DNA from: Chinchilla lanigera
Taxonomy: Eukaryota > Chordata > Mammalia > Rodentia > Chinchillidae
DNA: 64,000 nt
Direction: 5' to 3'
Assembly (NCBI RefSeq): GCF_000276665.1
Contig: NW_004955518.1
Span: 1,008,126-1,072,125, forward strand
Part shown: positions 43,333 to 55,959 of the stretch, piece by piece
How the letters are laid out: every line of letters starts with the position of its first letter
How positions within the stretch are numbered: position 1 is the first letter of the stretch
Translations under genes and position numbers: made by a program
The notes under the pieces: model-generated
Told to the model about the DNA's origin: nothing
What the model saw: the letters and a program-made list of their open reading frames with translations, nothing else
Database searches by the model: none

Positions 43333-44233
43333 CTAAAACAGTCTGATATTCTGATAACAAGGTAACAGTCTCATACCTCATCCTGTGTAAAGATCTTCCC
43401 ATCGCTGAGTCAGGCCGACTAGGTTTCTGAAGCATGAACAGGAAGGAGTGACCAATGCCCAGTGTGCATCCTCTTTACCTGTTCTGTTTGGGGCGCAGGT
43501 AGGACTGGGGTACGCAGAGGATAGCAAGATAGGAGCTGTTGACCTGAGCTGTGGCAACTTGCCCTCTGCATCCTGATACTTTCCCCAGGCTAACATTGCC
43601 AGGAGCCCTTACCAAGCAATGGTTGTGGTGCTGTTTTGGGTGTCAGAGAGACAAGAGACCTTAAAGTAACTCTCCTCCTGAGCTCTCTTTCTTGGTCTCA
43701 TAAAGCCTTCTCCTTTGAGAGAAGCTGTGTAGACACAAGCTTAACAGTGGTCCAGCCCAGAAGCCAAGCCTACAGGCCTGAAGCGTTGCCCTAGTGACCA
43801 TGTCTGGACTGCCCTTCAGTATACCAGCTCCGAAGAGATGGCTGGTGACAGACTTCTCCACACTGCTTTGTTCAAGATAAATAGGTGACTGGAAGTGAAA
43901 CTACTAAAACCTTCTGAAAGCCCCGGGTATGAATTGTTTGGTTCATATCTAGATGTTCACTCCAGGGTACAGAGTAAGATGCACTGGAGAAGAGAAAGGA
44001 CAACAGAAGGTAGAGGCAAACACTTCCCATGTCAGACCTCAGAGGCTCTGTGGGCTTGTGCTAGGGCTGCACCACGTCAGGACAAACACGGATCAGCTCC
44101 AGTAGGAGGTGCTGCCCCTTTGGCCAGATGAGTTGGATTGTATCCCCACCTTCAATTCTGCACACAGAGTAAGAATGCAGCCTTCATGCTTTGCTCCCCT
44201 TCACAAGAAGGAGTCATGTTTTAAAGGCACATT

Positions 44234-44655
44234 GGTTATGGATTGAATTGGGTGCAGACTCCCAACTACACACCAAGGGTTGAAGTTCTAGCACCAGTAC
44301 CTCAGAGGTGGCCTTAGTGGGAAATGGGATTGTTGCACATATAATTAGTTCTGATGAGATCGCACAGGAGTGGGTATGCTCCTATTCCAGGATAACTGGT
44401 GTCTTTCCAGGAGCCCGCGGGTAGATGGAGATGTGCTGGGAGAACAGCATGTGATGGGGAGGGCAGAGCCAAAAACAGCCAAGGATTGCTGCTAAGAAAA
44501 AGAAACTAAGAAGGCAAAGGAGAGGGACCTCCCTTTGAACTTTCTGTGGGACCATGGCCTGCAAACACCTTGATTTCAGACTTCTGGCCTTTGGAAGCAT
44601 CAGAGGATACATTTCTGTTACTTTAGGCCACCCAGTTTGTGATGAATGCGCCCTC
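44234..44655 (+). mobile_element. MLT1-like (ERVL-MaLR) LTR
   Basis: Collinear MLT1-type motifs: GGTTATGGATTGAATTGGG, AGTACCTCAGAGGTGGCC, TGATTTCAGACTTCTGGCC and GTTACTTTAGGCCACCCAGTTTGTG. The alignment is from memory of the consensus and the subfamily is not resolved. Confidence 0.75.
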
Positions 44656-44659
44656 TCAC

Positions 44660-45445
44660 GGCCCTGAGGGCAGGGTTGTAATTGCACTTCCTTCTAAGCA
44701 TGTCTGATCTCATTCAATAGACTGGAAGCTTGAAAGAGTCCCTAGAGCCCTCTGCCTAACAGGGAACACAGTGCATGCCAGTAAATTTTGGTTGAATGAA
44801 CAAATTTTAGGACTTTAGATCTTAATGGTGTATTAAATACAAACAAAATATAAGAATTAACAAGGGAGAAATGCCTGCCAAGATTGGTGTGTATGTTATT
44901 CATAAGAACATTACATAAGCTCATTTATGGTTTGCGTAAATGAACCATTATGCCATAATTTGAAACTCAAATCAGTGGCTTCTCTGTGGCACATAAACAA
45001 AACAAAACAGAAGTCTTCCTCTCTTCTCTGCATGGTACAGATGATCGTTGTGTCAGGCCTGGTCCTCCCTTCCTCCTAACTTCACAGCATATTTTCTGGT
45101 TTTCTACCAGAGCTGGAGTAGCTTCAGAGGGACTCTTCCTGCTGGTGAGATTTACATTATTTGAGATTTAAAGCAAACACTATTTCAAAACTAGCAGTAA
45201 CTTCAATAACTGACTGAAGTTAATGCCCTAAGGCAGAATCTTGGGCCATCAATTCAACCTACCTTGTCCATAGTCACCAGGAAATGGCAGGCCTCTGGAT
45301 CATTGCTCCTAGGCCTAATAGGCCCCGACAAGATGGTTCCCATGCCTGGGAAAATATTTGTGGTTGTAATCTCAGTAGGTCTTTATTTCTTTGCGGATTC
45401 TGTTCTGAACAGCAACATAACACATAATCAGTTACGAGAGACACA
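44660..45445. other. intergenic DNA, nothing recognised
   Basis: AT-rich, apparently single-copy, no supported gene. Confidence 0.5.
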
Positions 45446-45448
45446 GGC

Positions 45449-45540
45449 ATGTGTGTGTGTATGTGTGTGTGTGTGTGTACACGCACATGTACACGTGCAT
45501 GTGTGCATACGCATGCATGTGTGCACATGTGTGGGTGTAT
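45449..45540. repeat. (GT)n grading into an alternating purine-pyrimidine tract
   Basis: GTGTGT repeats to about 45479 are followed by about 60 bp of mostly alternating ACGCACATGTACACGTGCATG-type sequence. Such tracts can adopt Z-DNA. Confidence 0.93.
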
Positions 45541-45874
45541 GTTTTCATGCATTAATCAGTACCAGCAGAGATGAAGGACGAGGGAGGATCTGTATTACAA
45601 CTAAAGTTAGAAATATAAGCTGTACAGAAAATACAAGAAATGAAACCTAAACAACCTGAAAGTTTCCCCCTTTCCTTTACAATTTTTTCTTTTCAGAGTC
45701 CTTTATTTCTATTTAAAGATTCTGGTTCTACTTGGTAGTGTCACTTTACTTCCTATTCAAGTGAGACACCCAGTGATGTTTTCAGGGAATTCTTTTTACC
45801 TCAGCAGAGCCCATACCCTTTGACTTCATCCTGAAATTCATACAGAAAATTGTGCTCAATCTTGCTTTAATCCA

Positions 45875-45985
45875 GTCTAATAAATGTGAGTGGGCTTCCT
45901 ACTTTCTGCCAGGCTCAGGGATTGGCAGTTAAATACAAAGATGAGTATGACCCAGTTCCAGATTGTCAAGAGCTTATTACCAGAT
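45875..45985. mobile_element. L2/MIR3-like relic
   Basis: CTGCCAGGCTCAGGGATTGGCAG, then AAAGATGAGTATGACCC and CAAGAGCTTATTACC resemble the conserved end of an L2-type element. It makes up the N-terminal part of the 186-codon open frame at 45886-46446, which weakens that frame as a gene. Confidence 0.5.
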
Positions 45986-48040
45986 GTGTTCAGATCCCTG
46001 AAGTTTTTTGCCTTCAGAAGACCCCTGCCAGTCCTTGGAGCTCAATGAAGAAGTTAAGCTTCTGGGTCTGGTATCCCTTGATCATGAATCTCCTCTGTGC
46101 CTTAGATCCCACAGGTGCTCTCAGAGGTGACCCACCCAAAGGGCTGGAGCAGAACCAGGTCCTCCTGGACCATCCTTGCTTCAGATCTCCCCAAGGACAA
46201 TACTTCCATCTGCAGTATAGATGCATGGAGTTCTTTCCCAAATGTTTATTGATCAGGAGTTTCCATTTGAGTTCTGATAAATCTAATGATGATATCAGCT
46301 TCCAGATTGGGGAACAAAAGGTGGGTTCTACTTTGTTGTGGGTGCAGAAAGTGCCCAGTGACATTGTGGGGTACCTGGGGCCAGAATGTGTCTTCTTACT
46401 CCTTCCTCCAGGTATGAATTATGTGAGGCCCCCCTCCCCTGGCTGACCTCCTCTCACTGAGTTCACAGGTGGAGACAGAACAGAGAGGGCAGAGCCTGTC
46501 AGGCTTAGCCTGTGTGGTTTGTGACCCACAGTGCAGCTGGGGAATGAAAAGGGTACACTGAAAGTAAAAGGGGGCCAAGCTTGATTCCTGCTTTTCAGGT
46601 CAAGCATCCCCTCACATGTAGGATGTGGCTGCAGGAAACTTCTGCCTCTCTTGGATTACAAATAAGCCCTATTCCTACTCCTCCTTTGGGGAAAGGGAAG
46701 AGAAAGTGAGAAGAGGACCAAAATATGCATTTCAATCCTTTCTGACCCCAGTGTGGAGCTCTCTTTTCTTCTATGAATGTGTGTGCCTGTGTTGAGTGGG
46801 GAAGCAGCTGAGAATGTTAATCGCTGGATAGGCCCTCCCAAGGTAATTTTCCACATGTAGGATCAGAATTAGAGTTATAGGTAGGCACTTCTGCCAAACC
46901 CTCCGGATGGGCCTGTGAAGGAGATGGTCTCCATGGACGCTCTGCCAGCTCCGATCTTGAGTTTTCTCCCCTCTGTTCATCCTCCCTGTAGCCACTTTCT
47001 CAGGTCTCTCAAAGCAGGCACCCCATGGCTGTGCCAGGAAAATTCTTGCCTCTCTGAGGGTTTCTTTTGAAAATTCAGTAACTTACAGCTTCTGTGACAT
47101 GTGCAGTGGTGCTTCCTGCTCAGTCATCCCTGCTTCTGGACTGAGGCGGACTGGCCTGGGAGAACTATGGGTAGGCTCATTGCCTTTTCAGGTTGGATCG
47201 AAACATCCTCATCTTCTTCGTGATCTTCATCTTCATCCTTGTCCTAACTGGTCCTCCTCCTTCCTTCTCGTATTAGGTCAGCTAACAAGATAAATACATC
47301 TTTGCCTCAGGCACCACATAACTTGATCCTAGTGGAGAAACTGCAGGTTTCCAATTTGCCTGCCTTAGGTCTTGCCTCTCAGGAAAATGAACACCTCTGT
47401 ACTAGGCAATGGGAACTACAGCTCCTTTCCCACCTTCTCAGGCCTGAGAACCTCAGGAGGGGCTTGGTTTTGCTCTGTTTAGGTCACAACTTCAAATTAA
47501 ATTGTTTTGAGCAAGGTCTTCTGATAAAGTAGGCAGAAAAGAGGGTCTGTAGTCCACCCCAACAAAGGCAAGCAGATAAAAGACTATCCAGGGAAGAAAA
47601 GGATGAGGACCTGGAGGAAGTGTTTCCAGGACTGGATACTGCAGCCCTCATAGGCACCAGAGGAGGCCCTGAGCGGCTGGCTGTGGTGCGGGGAGACACG
47701 GGCGGAGGAAACTGAGAGACAGGCCTGGAAGGCAAAGCAAATGCAGCCGTGCTTGTGTTCAGGAAAAGTGAGTCAGTGTTTGGCTGTGGTGTGGAAGTCC
47801 ACTGGGAGGTGGGAAGGCAGGAAGAAGGGGCGGAGAGTTAGGCTGTGAGCTCTGACTTTGTGGGAAGGGTCTGTGGTTACTGGAGGCCCCCAAGGAGAGG
47901 GAACTGATCGAAGCAGCTTGTTAGGAAGACTGATCCCATCATGGTGAGTGGAAGGCTTGAGAACAGGGAAGAGGACCACTCAGGGTGAGTGAGATGGAAA
48001 CCATGAAGAAGACGGTGGCAGCTAAGATTTCTTTTTTATT
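45986..48040. other. intergenic DNA with one 186-codon open frame of unknown status
   Basis: The + frame 45886-46446 runs 186 codons with no domain, signal peptide or homologue that I recognise. Minus-strand frames overlap it. The remaining sequence to 48040 shows no identifiable repeat or gene. Confidence 0.4.
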
Positions 48041-48044
48041 AAAG

Positions 48045-48235
48045 ATATTCATTGCTCCAAGAACCTTGTGTCTGTTATTTCATGCAGTCCCCACACCTTA
48101 CTAGGAAGAGAGGCTGTTGTTTTCACCATTTTACACACAATAATTCCCCAGAAAGAGAAGCAAAGTGACTCACCCAGAATCACCCAGCTATTCAGTGGGT
48201 CCTCTGCTCTACTCATCCAGGCAAAACACAGATGC
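48045..48235 (-). mobile_element. MIR SINE relic, reverse
   Basis: CATTTTACACACAATAATTCC ... GAAGCAAAGTGACTCACCC ... TCACCCAGCTATTCAGTGG follows the inverted MIR core. Confidence 0.85.
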
Positions 48236-48905
48236 AAGCAGGGCCTGAGCAAAAGTAGGCCAGTGGCAATGGACTGGTGGCAGCGAGTTGGGATTCACAT
48301 AGATTTGGCAACCACTTGACCATGTGTAGGGAGGGAGAAGGGATACTGGGATAAGAGAGTGAGAAGGGCCACGCAAACTCTTGCTCTAGGTCACTGAGAA
48401 AATAGTGATAACGTCAATCAAAGTAGGAGCTGGTTTTCGGAGCAAAGTGGTAGCTTAGTACCAGCCACCTGCATCACCGTTCTGTGATGCTCTGGCCCAG
48501 CCTCCTTGCTTTCGCTTTGGTCCTTATAATCCATTCAGTGTATGAGCATGTCTGTATTCTAGAAAGCAGATCATGTCATTCACTGTTAAAAATCTTTCAA
48601 TGTCTTCACAGCCAATGAATCAGAATCCAGTCTCCTCCTTGTGGCTGAGAAATCCCGCGCAAGGAGCCATGGCCTGTCTCTCTGACAGGATCGCATCACC
48701 TTGCCCTGGTCTGCCCTGCTGTCAGTGTGCTCCCCACACCTGTGGATCCTAGCTGTCCTCTCCGCATTGCTCCTGTTCCAGCCTCATGGGTGCCTCCCAA
48801 GTGCTGTCCTGCACTTGCTGGCTGTGCCCTTCAACTACTATTTATCACATTTTCCATTTTTATCAATGACCACTGATGCAATCATGTTTATTTGTGCATG
48901 CCTGG

Positions 48906-49405
48906 TTTTGTTTCCTGTTGCTGCTGTAAGAAGTGACTGCAAACTTGGTGGGTTAAAACCACCAAGATGACAGATTTATTCTCTCCCAGTCTGAAGGCTG
49001 GAAGTCCAAAGCCAGGATCACTGAGCTGAAATCAAGGTGTCAGTAGGGTTCCCAAACACTGGAAGCTCTAGGGGAGAATCCACCTCACATCTCTCTCACT
49101 TTCTGGTGACTGTCAGCATTCCTTGGCTTGTATCCACATTGCTCCGGTTTTTAAAGCCAATACCTTCAAATGGCTTTCTGCTCTACCTTCACATTGCCTT
49201 CTCCCCTGTGTATCTGACAAATCTTTCTGCCTCCCTCTTTGAAGGATACATGTGACTGCATTTAGGGTCCACTGTTACAGGCCAGGATAAATCTCCCCAT
49301 GTCAAGGTCCCTAATAGCAGCTGCAAAGGCTCTCTTTCCTCATAAAGTAATGTTTACTGGCTCTACAGGTTAGGGTCTGACCAGTTTGGGGGGCCATTAT
49401 TTGCC
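48906..49405. mobile_element. medium-reiteration repeat, family unassigned, copy 1
   Basis: GTTTCCTGTTGCTGCTGTAAG ... CAGATTTATTCTCTCCCAGTC ... GGCTGGAAGTCC ... CTTGGCTTGTATCCACATTGC matches a common eutherian repeat (ttgctgccataacaaa ... aaatttattctctcacagttctgg). A related copy is at 54075-54420. Confidence 0.65.
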
Positions 49406-49489
49406 CCCTATAATTTCTAGCTCCATCCACTTACTCCATGGAGGAAATATGCTGTACCCCAGGTGTCTAGAATCCCACTCAGCACACGG

Positions 49490-49990
49490 CTGATGCTCAA
49501 TTATTATTTATTAAATGGGTAAATAAATTAATATAGCTAATATATTTTCTTCTAAAAAGTACTTGTTTTTATCTGCTCATGATTTAATAATAACATACCA
49601 TACTATTCTAACTTCTATAACAATAAAATAGCTTTCTATGACAGGCATCTTACGTAAATGAAAACATGATTTAATGAAATGGCAGTTTATGAGCTTTAGG
49701 CAAATCAAATGTGTGAATTACCTTGTTTAGATTAAATGACTCTTGTGCTCAGCAGTGAGCATCTCTAAGCTGTCTGTCTTGCTAATACAGCAGCATCATT
49801 ATATTCAAAATAATTCAATTTAATTACCTATAGCAAGAAATTTTAGCTGAATTATTATTGTTATAAGTATGATTTTTACATTCACTCTTGAACATTTTTC
49901 CAAATCATGTGGCACTCAGAAAAATTTAGCAAAAGTATATGTTTTTAATGGGCTAAATAAAACCTTATGAAACCAACAAATCTCGTTCTA
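49490..49990. promoter_or_regulatory. AT-rich, repeat-free candidate conserved interval
   Basis: Many homeodomain-type TAAT/ATTA cores, for example AATTCAATTTAATTACC near 49815 and TGAATTATTATTG near 49850. No SINE and no open frame. Function is only inferred. Confidence 0.3.
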
Positions 49991-50412
49991 ACCCTTGCTT
50001 TGCCAGTTACTGGTTGCATGACTCTGGGTGGGAGAGTTGAATAACCTAAGATTCACAGTTTAGGTCTCCGCTCTATGAGACAGAGTTTTTGAGAAGAGTG
50101 AGATAAGATATACACGTGATATGTGCCTCTCGGCTGTTCGCCACTCTTCGCTCCCATTTCCCACAGACGTGCCAGTGGAGGGTAGGATTTATTTTGGAGC
50201 TGATAAAAACTCCTCAAACCCAAACATACATAAACATATTGGCCTAAGTATATAACAGACCGACCTGTGTGAATTACTGTCCTTTCAGCACGATTCTTGA
50301 TTATTCTCTCCCAAATTGCATCGATGCTGAGAAACCACCCCATCTGCATCCTGGCATCCGATGCCTCTGCCCAGGTGATCAGGGTAGAGGAATAAGGGTG
50401 AGACAGGCGAGC

Positions 50413-50596
50413 CAGTGGTGGCGAACCTAGACTTGAATGGTTTTTCTTTTAAGACAAAAGGTGTTAATATATGCATTGTTTTTGATAAGCTAAAACCTCA
50501 GTATTCAGATTTCATTGTATTTTGGCATTTTGCTATAAATAAGTGGGTTTTGTGTTGCAGTTTGGGTGCTTGTCTCTAAAATGTTCACCATCACTG
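50413..50596. mobile_element. hAT-like mini-element A with terminal inverted repeats
   Basis: The left end CAGTGGTGGCGAAC and right end GTTCACCATCACTG are inverted complements with two mismatches. The internal 150 bp is AT-rich without a coding frame, so this is a non-autonomous copy. The flanks do not show a convincing 8-bp duplication. It shares its terminal motif with the element at 62539. Confidence 0.75.
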
Positions 50597-50604
50597 GGCT
50601 AGGG

Positions 50605-52365
50605 GCTGTCAGAGAGGACACTGTTCTTGGGGCATCTGGTGTTTGAGCAGGGCTTTCTCTCCACAACTCAGGGTAGGTGCGACTGGCAGAGGGAAAGGAG
50701 GGCCTGCCACCCCCAGGACTGTCCAAAGGACAGATTGTCGGCGGGGGGATGGATGTGTGGTAAGGACCAGGTTTCCTTCAAGAAGAAATAGGTTACAGAT
50801 GTGTAAGTCTTTTGAAACATGACACAAGGCCAGCCCACTGGTCTGAAGCTAAGTGGGAAGTGGGCCAGCAGTCACAGAATATATTAAAGCAGAGGGTAAT
50901 ATTTCTTTACAGTTTTTTCTTCTGTACTTTGTTTTATTATGGTTCACTATTTCAAAGATACTGAGATTTAGAGGAGTCGTGAGAGATAGTTGGTTCAACC
51001 TCCTTCCCCATGAGGAAATCTTCTTTAAAACATTCACCAGAGATGGCCATCCTTTGTGGTGTCCTCTTTGTTATAACTTAGTTTCTGTAGTCATTGGCTT
51101 TTATAGGGCATCATTAACTTAAACAGTTTACATTTCAAGTCTTGTAGGAATAGCTGCCTTTGCTGTATGTGTGTGTGGGACCTATCTCAGATTAGACACC
51201 AGGACTTTCTGCCCCTTGTTGTTCTCACTGAGTGGGGATAGAAAAGGGAAAAGGATGACCTGTCAGTCAAGAATCCTGGGCAGAACTAGAGCAGGGAAGG
51301 AGTGGCTGCAGGTCTACTGGCTTGAGAAAAGTTGTTCTGGCCTTTAGTGTTGTTCTAGTAAAGTAACACTAATCAACACATTTGTTTATAATGTGTTGAT
51401 ACAAGTAACCCACCTACAGAGAATAATTTTAGAAACATCCAAAGCAGTCACACAAAAATTAACATCTGGAGGTCCTGGGATTATTCAGCTTCTCTGTTAC
51501 ACATTCTGCTCTTTTCACATTGTGGTGTGAACATCTTCCCCATTATGACATGGTCTCCCACACCACAGTCCCTAGTTAGGCTTCATGTTCTACTGAACAG
51601 CTGGGGATTATTTGACCAGCTCCATCCAGCTTCCTCTCACCTCCTGCCTCCTCATGCTGGTGAGGGAAGCTGCCTCTGGCATAAACACTTCTTAATCTGC
51701 CTTGACTCTCATCCAACACATAAACACTTGTCCCAGTGCATTTGGATGGGACGATACAATTACAGTGTGTTTCCTGGGAGTAATCACGGTGGGGCTGTAG
51801 AGTTCGTCTTCCGGCTTTGTGTAGATGATGTGTTAATTACACTCTGTCAAGCCACAAACTTCTATTCCCCAAGCCTCTCTCAGTAAGCACAAGCATTTTT
51901 GTTTCATGCTGCAAGTGAGGATAAGTGTAAATTGTCCCTTTGCATCAGCCTTGGCTGCCAACTTCGGCTCCACTGCCTTGCTGCAATTAAGGCCTGGGGC
52001 TTGTATCAGACCAGAGTGGGCTGTGGCAGGACTGCCAGGCTCACAACCTGTGACAACTCACCCGGCCAAAAGCTAGAGCCTGGGCTTCCACTTCAGGAAA
52101 GGTAGTCCTACTCATACAGTGCCGCTTCCGGTCCCATTGGCTCTCTGCTGCCCTCATTCAAAGGGGACACTGTGTCGTACAGCTGCGCCAGTGAAAATGG
52201 CAACAAACCCAGAAGCAGAGGCAAACACTTGCAGCAGGATTCTAGGGAAACCTCCATGGCCTGGTGCTGTGAGAAGGGCAGAGCAAGTCAGGGACCCTAA
52301 TGCTATAGAATCATGAATTTGTCTGGGTCAGATTGACTTAATGCCATGGATTACTCTGCTTTGTA
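50605..52365. other. intergenic DNA, nothing recognised
   Basis: The part at about 51700-51900 is repeat-free and contains GTGTTAATTACAC, a palindromic homeobox-type motif. No supported gene. Confidence 0.45.
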
Positions 52366-52367
52366 AG

Positions 52368-52369
<2 letters not shown>

Positions 52370-52407
<38 letters not shown>
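52370..52407. repeat. (CA)n microsatellite
   Basis: About 18 CA dinucleotides. Confidence 0.98.
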
Positions 52408-52409
<2 letters not shown>

Positions 52410-54070
52410 CTCCTAACCCTTTAAACAATCTGTCAACAATAAGATTTGACTTGCTGGCTTGACCTCTGAGCCTCTAGCTCAGTTTCATTTGGTCCTGACT
52501 GCGCTGCTGCTCGTAAGGCCACCTTGGTACTCTGTCCTTAACCTTGGTGATCTCATAACCGTGGCCTCTTCCCATGTGCATCACACTCTGGATGTTGTCA
52601 TTGTCTTCCCTCATCTGTTTCCTCCCACGTTCTTTTGCTATAACTGCTGGTCTCACTGGGGGCCCTTGGGGTCCGACTGGGCATCTTCATATGAAAGAGC
52701 ACACTTTTCTCCTTGTGATGTTCTTGTCCTGGGCTTAAACAGTGCTGCTTATGCTCTGGGTCTCTAGGCTTCCCTGTGTGGCTTTGGAGGCAGTGGATGT
52801 GGGTACGCAGGAGCCAGAGCAAGAAAGGAAGAGGTGGTACACTCTGGTGCATACTGATTTCCCACCCCCACGGGCCCGTCCTAGCACAGACCTTGCCTCC
52901 TAGCCGCAGACATGCACACTTGACCCAGGCCGAGTTAACAATGTACCCCTTTTCCTGGGCATGGCCATCAGCCCAGGGCTGTGAGACCCACATCAAGTTC
53001 ATCGAAGTTTGTCCCTGGGATTTACTTATGATATCTGGAGAGAAAAGCTCTTTCTTTCCATTGGGTTTGCTAAGCAAAGGCTGCCACGTTCTGTTCTCTG
53101 TGGACAAGGAGAGCAAACAAAGCCAGAATTTAAAGAAGAACAAAAACAAGCAGAAGTGAGGATCTTCTGTAGAGGCACTGAGAGCAGCATGGTCCTTGAA
53201 ACCAGGGTCCCTTTCATCACTACTTCATTTATATGAGAATCCTCAGCATCTTTCTCAACAATGGGAGCTAGTTCTTTCTTTCATAAGCTAATTTTTGATG
53301 GCTTCTGATGTATGGGGGCCTGAAAGGAACCTGGCTAATAAGCACTCAGATGCCAGCAGATGCCAGTTTGATTTGGGTACAGAAGAGACAACCCTCTAGG
53401 AAGTACAGAAAATATACAACACAAGGACACTGTGAGGAAGACTCATGTCCTACAGGCAAGCAGAGACCATCTCCTGCCATAACAATTTGGAATATGAAAG
53501 CAAACTATGACCTTGTTTTATAATCAGAGGCTGGTGTAGCCAAGAGCATGTGGACTCCACTCCCACAGATCTCTGACCTGCACTGGCTCCGGGCTGGACC
53601 CTGCACTAGCCACCGCACAGACACACATGTGGAACTGAGCCTTGGAGATCACTGAGCTGTGCACAACTCCTCCTCCCCTCCACACTCTACAGAGAGAAAT
53701 TTCTGAGAGCAGATTATAAGATGTTGGCGCTCAGATAAGTGTAAAGGAACAGAGATAATCAAGTATAGCATCAAGATTGGCGGTTGGGAGGCAGGTGTTT
53801 GGGGAGGTCATTTAGCTTGAAAAAAATACCAAAGGAAAAGCAGGTATACAAGAGGGAAAGATTCATAGTGGAAAATATTACATTCATGGTGCATGAAGAA
53901 CACCACGTTCCTCTGGTCTGTTGTATTGGGAGGTGCTTGGGAACATTCAGTGTTCAGGAAAGAGTTCTGACCAGGACTTCAACACTGGATATCACAGACC
54001 TATTAATGGTATGGAAACCACAGATATTGGATAACCTTCTTACATAGGAAGATGGGTGCACTTAGACTCC
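52410..54070. other. intergenic DNA with overlapping non-homologous open frames
   Basis: Frames of 127 codons (+, 52776-53159) and 183 codons (-, 53149-52598) overlap on opposite strands. Neither resembles a protein I know. No promoter or splice context supports them. Confidence 0.4.
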
Positions 54071-54074
54071 TAGA

Positions 54075-54420
54075 CCTACTAGAGCAAATTTCCATAAGCT
54101 GAATGGCATAAAACAACAGAAATGTATTGCCTTACCTTTTAAGAAGCTAAAAGTCCAAAACCAGTTCTCTCTGAAAGTTATAAGGAAGTCTTCTCACTGG
54201 TCCTTCTCAGCTTCTGGTGACGGTTGGGCATCCCTCGACACCCAGCTACAGTGCTCCAGTCTCCGCCTCCATGGTCCCATGACCTTTTTCTCTGTGTCTG
54301 TCTGTCTCTGCACATTCTTTCCTTTTCTGATAGGAGCAATAGTCCTCTAGAATGTAGGACCCACTCTGATCCAGGCTGACCTTATCTCAACTAATTCCCT
54401 ACTTCTAAATAAGGTCCTGT
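54075..54420. mobile_element. medium-reiteration repeat, family unassigned, copy 2
   Basis: AATTTCCATAAGCTGAATGGC, AAACAACAGAAATGTATTGCC, GAAGCTAAAAGTCC and AATAAGGTCCTGTC follow the same eutherian repeat as 48906-49405, in the same orientation. Confidence 0.7.
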
Positions 54421-54424
54421 CTTG

Positions 54425-55379
54425 TTGTGAGAGGACATGAATTAGAAAAGACTATTCTGCCCAATAACATGGTGAAGACTGGTGACAGTGAGCATTTTAG
54501 AGACGAGCACCTGTACTGCAACCTGAACTGCAACCCGAACCCGCATACTGATCGCCAAGTCCAGTGCTGCAATTAAACCTGAATGCTGAGGTTTTAGCTT
54601 AGAAAAAACAGCTGCTGTCCAATGCTCAATCACTGGGCGAGTTGGCTCGTGTGCTGACAGAGAAACCTCCATGTGCCTACCGTGGCACATGTGCCATCAG
54701 TTCAACACCATAGTGAAGAGGAACAGAGGCAAGCAACATCCTGGTGGGGAGAAGGAACATGTTAGCTGAGACATGAAAAGAGAGACAGAGGAAGAAGAAA
54801 CAAGGCAGAAGAGGAGTGGTGCGGGGCCGAGGCTTAAAGAGTTGGGGAGTGAGTAGTAAGAAGTGTACTGCATGGGGTGCATTTGTGCCCCTGAGAATAG
54901 GGGCGCTACTTTTCTGGCAATCGCACTACATTTGAAATATTCTTATTTAGGATATAGCCTTCAGTTTTCAGTCCAAAGCATAGCCTTCAGTTCAGCTCAG
55001 CTCAGGCCCTAACCACCTGACGCCATGGAATAACCCACTTATTGGAGATTAGAGCACCCCTCCTGTGCCGTGGAGGCTCCTCTGAGTTTCCTTGTTGGGG
55101 TACTGTGGGGTGCACTATTTAAATGAACTCATTTCCAGAAGTTCCCCTCTGCACTCGCTGTGGTCACTGTCTCGCTCTTCCATAGGAGCCTTTATCTTCG
55201 TAGTGTTCAGCACCAGGCAAAAGCCTTGCCTTTTTCCCTTGAAAAGAAATAATCAGACTGTCTGACTCTATCTAGCACTTTGGATGTGTGATTTCATTAT
55301 TCATGGTTGGTGCTCCTCTGCTGGCTTCTGATCTGCAGTTTACAGAACGTGTGCATAAGGAGGCTTTCTGATCTCTTTA
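54425..55379. other. intergenic DNA, nothing recognised
   Basis: Short imperfect repeats (CCTGAACTGCAACCCGAACCC near 54520, and CAGCTC motifs near 55000) are the only structure noticed. Confidence 0.45.
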
Positions 55380-55740
55380 GCCTCTCAGCCCAGGATAACT
55401 TTCCATTTATTCATCTGATAAAGTGCTGATGCCGTGCGCCAGCATATTTTAAATTTATCAAGATACAAACACGGCATTAGATTTATCTGGCCTAGATCAG
55501 CTCCAGGTTCCTGTTGGTGCTCCTCAAGTGTTTGCTGATGATAAACAGCAAGTGAGACCTGTGGAGTTTTTCCCAACCATCAAATCCAGAAAAGGAATTC
55601 TAAGAACAATCAGCATTCTACCACTAGCATTGCTCTTTATTATTAGTGTGGCAAAGTAGTTATATAAATAATCTCAGCCTTGACTAATGAAGTAGTCACA
55701 AAAATACACACAAAAGAAACCTTTTAATTAAAATTTTTCA
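55380..55740. promoter_or_regulatory. fourth candidate conserved non-coding interval
   Basis: Repeat-free sequence with GATA-type (TTTATCTGG, AGATTTATCTG), TAAT and forkhead-like (TGATGATAAACAGC) motifs and no open frame. Inferred regulatory potential only. Confidence 0.3.
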
Positions 55741-55742
55741 TT

Positions 55743-55890
55743 AGAACCAGACATTGTAGTGCATGCCCATAATCCCAGTGTGTGGGAGGCTGAAGCAGGA
55801 GAATCACCTTGAGTTTGAGACCAGGCTGGGCTACATACTGAGTTCAAGGCCAGCCTGAATTACATAGCAAGATCCTATCACAAAAAGCAA
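55743..55890 (+). mobile_element. B1 SINE
   Basis: B1 body ACCAGACATTGTAGTGCATGC ... AATCCCAGTGTGTGGGAGGC ... CTGGGCTACATACTGAGTTC ... ACATAGCAAGATCC. It is followed by an A-rich tail and TAAA-type low-complexity sequence to about 55950. Confidence 0.92.
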
Positions 55891-55959
55891 TTAAACAGAT
55901 AAAGAACAGATAAACATAAATAAATAAATTAAATAGATATATAAGCAGAAATAAATAAT

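Noticed and set aside
45886..46446. 186-codon + strand open frame as a candidate gene
   Set aside because: Its first third overlaps an L2/MIR-like relic, no domain or homologue is recognisable, and a 116-codon minus frame overlaps it. Kept only as an unexplained frame.
52598..53159. Opposing 183- and 127-codon open frames
   Set aside because: No recognisable domain in either; mutual overlap on opposite strands suggests a locally stop-poor composition rather than coding.
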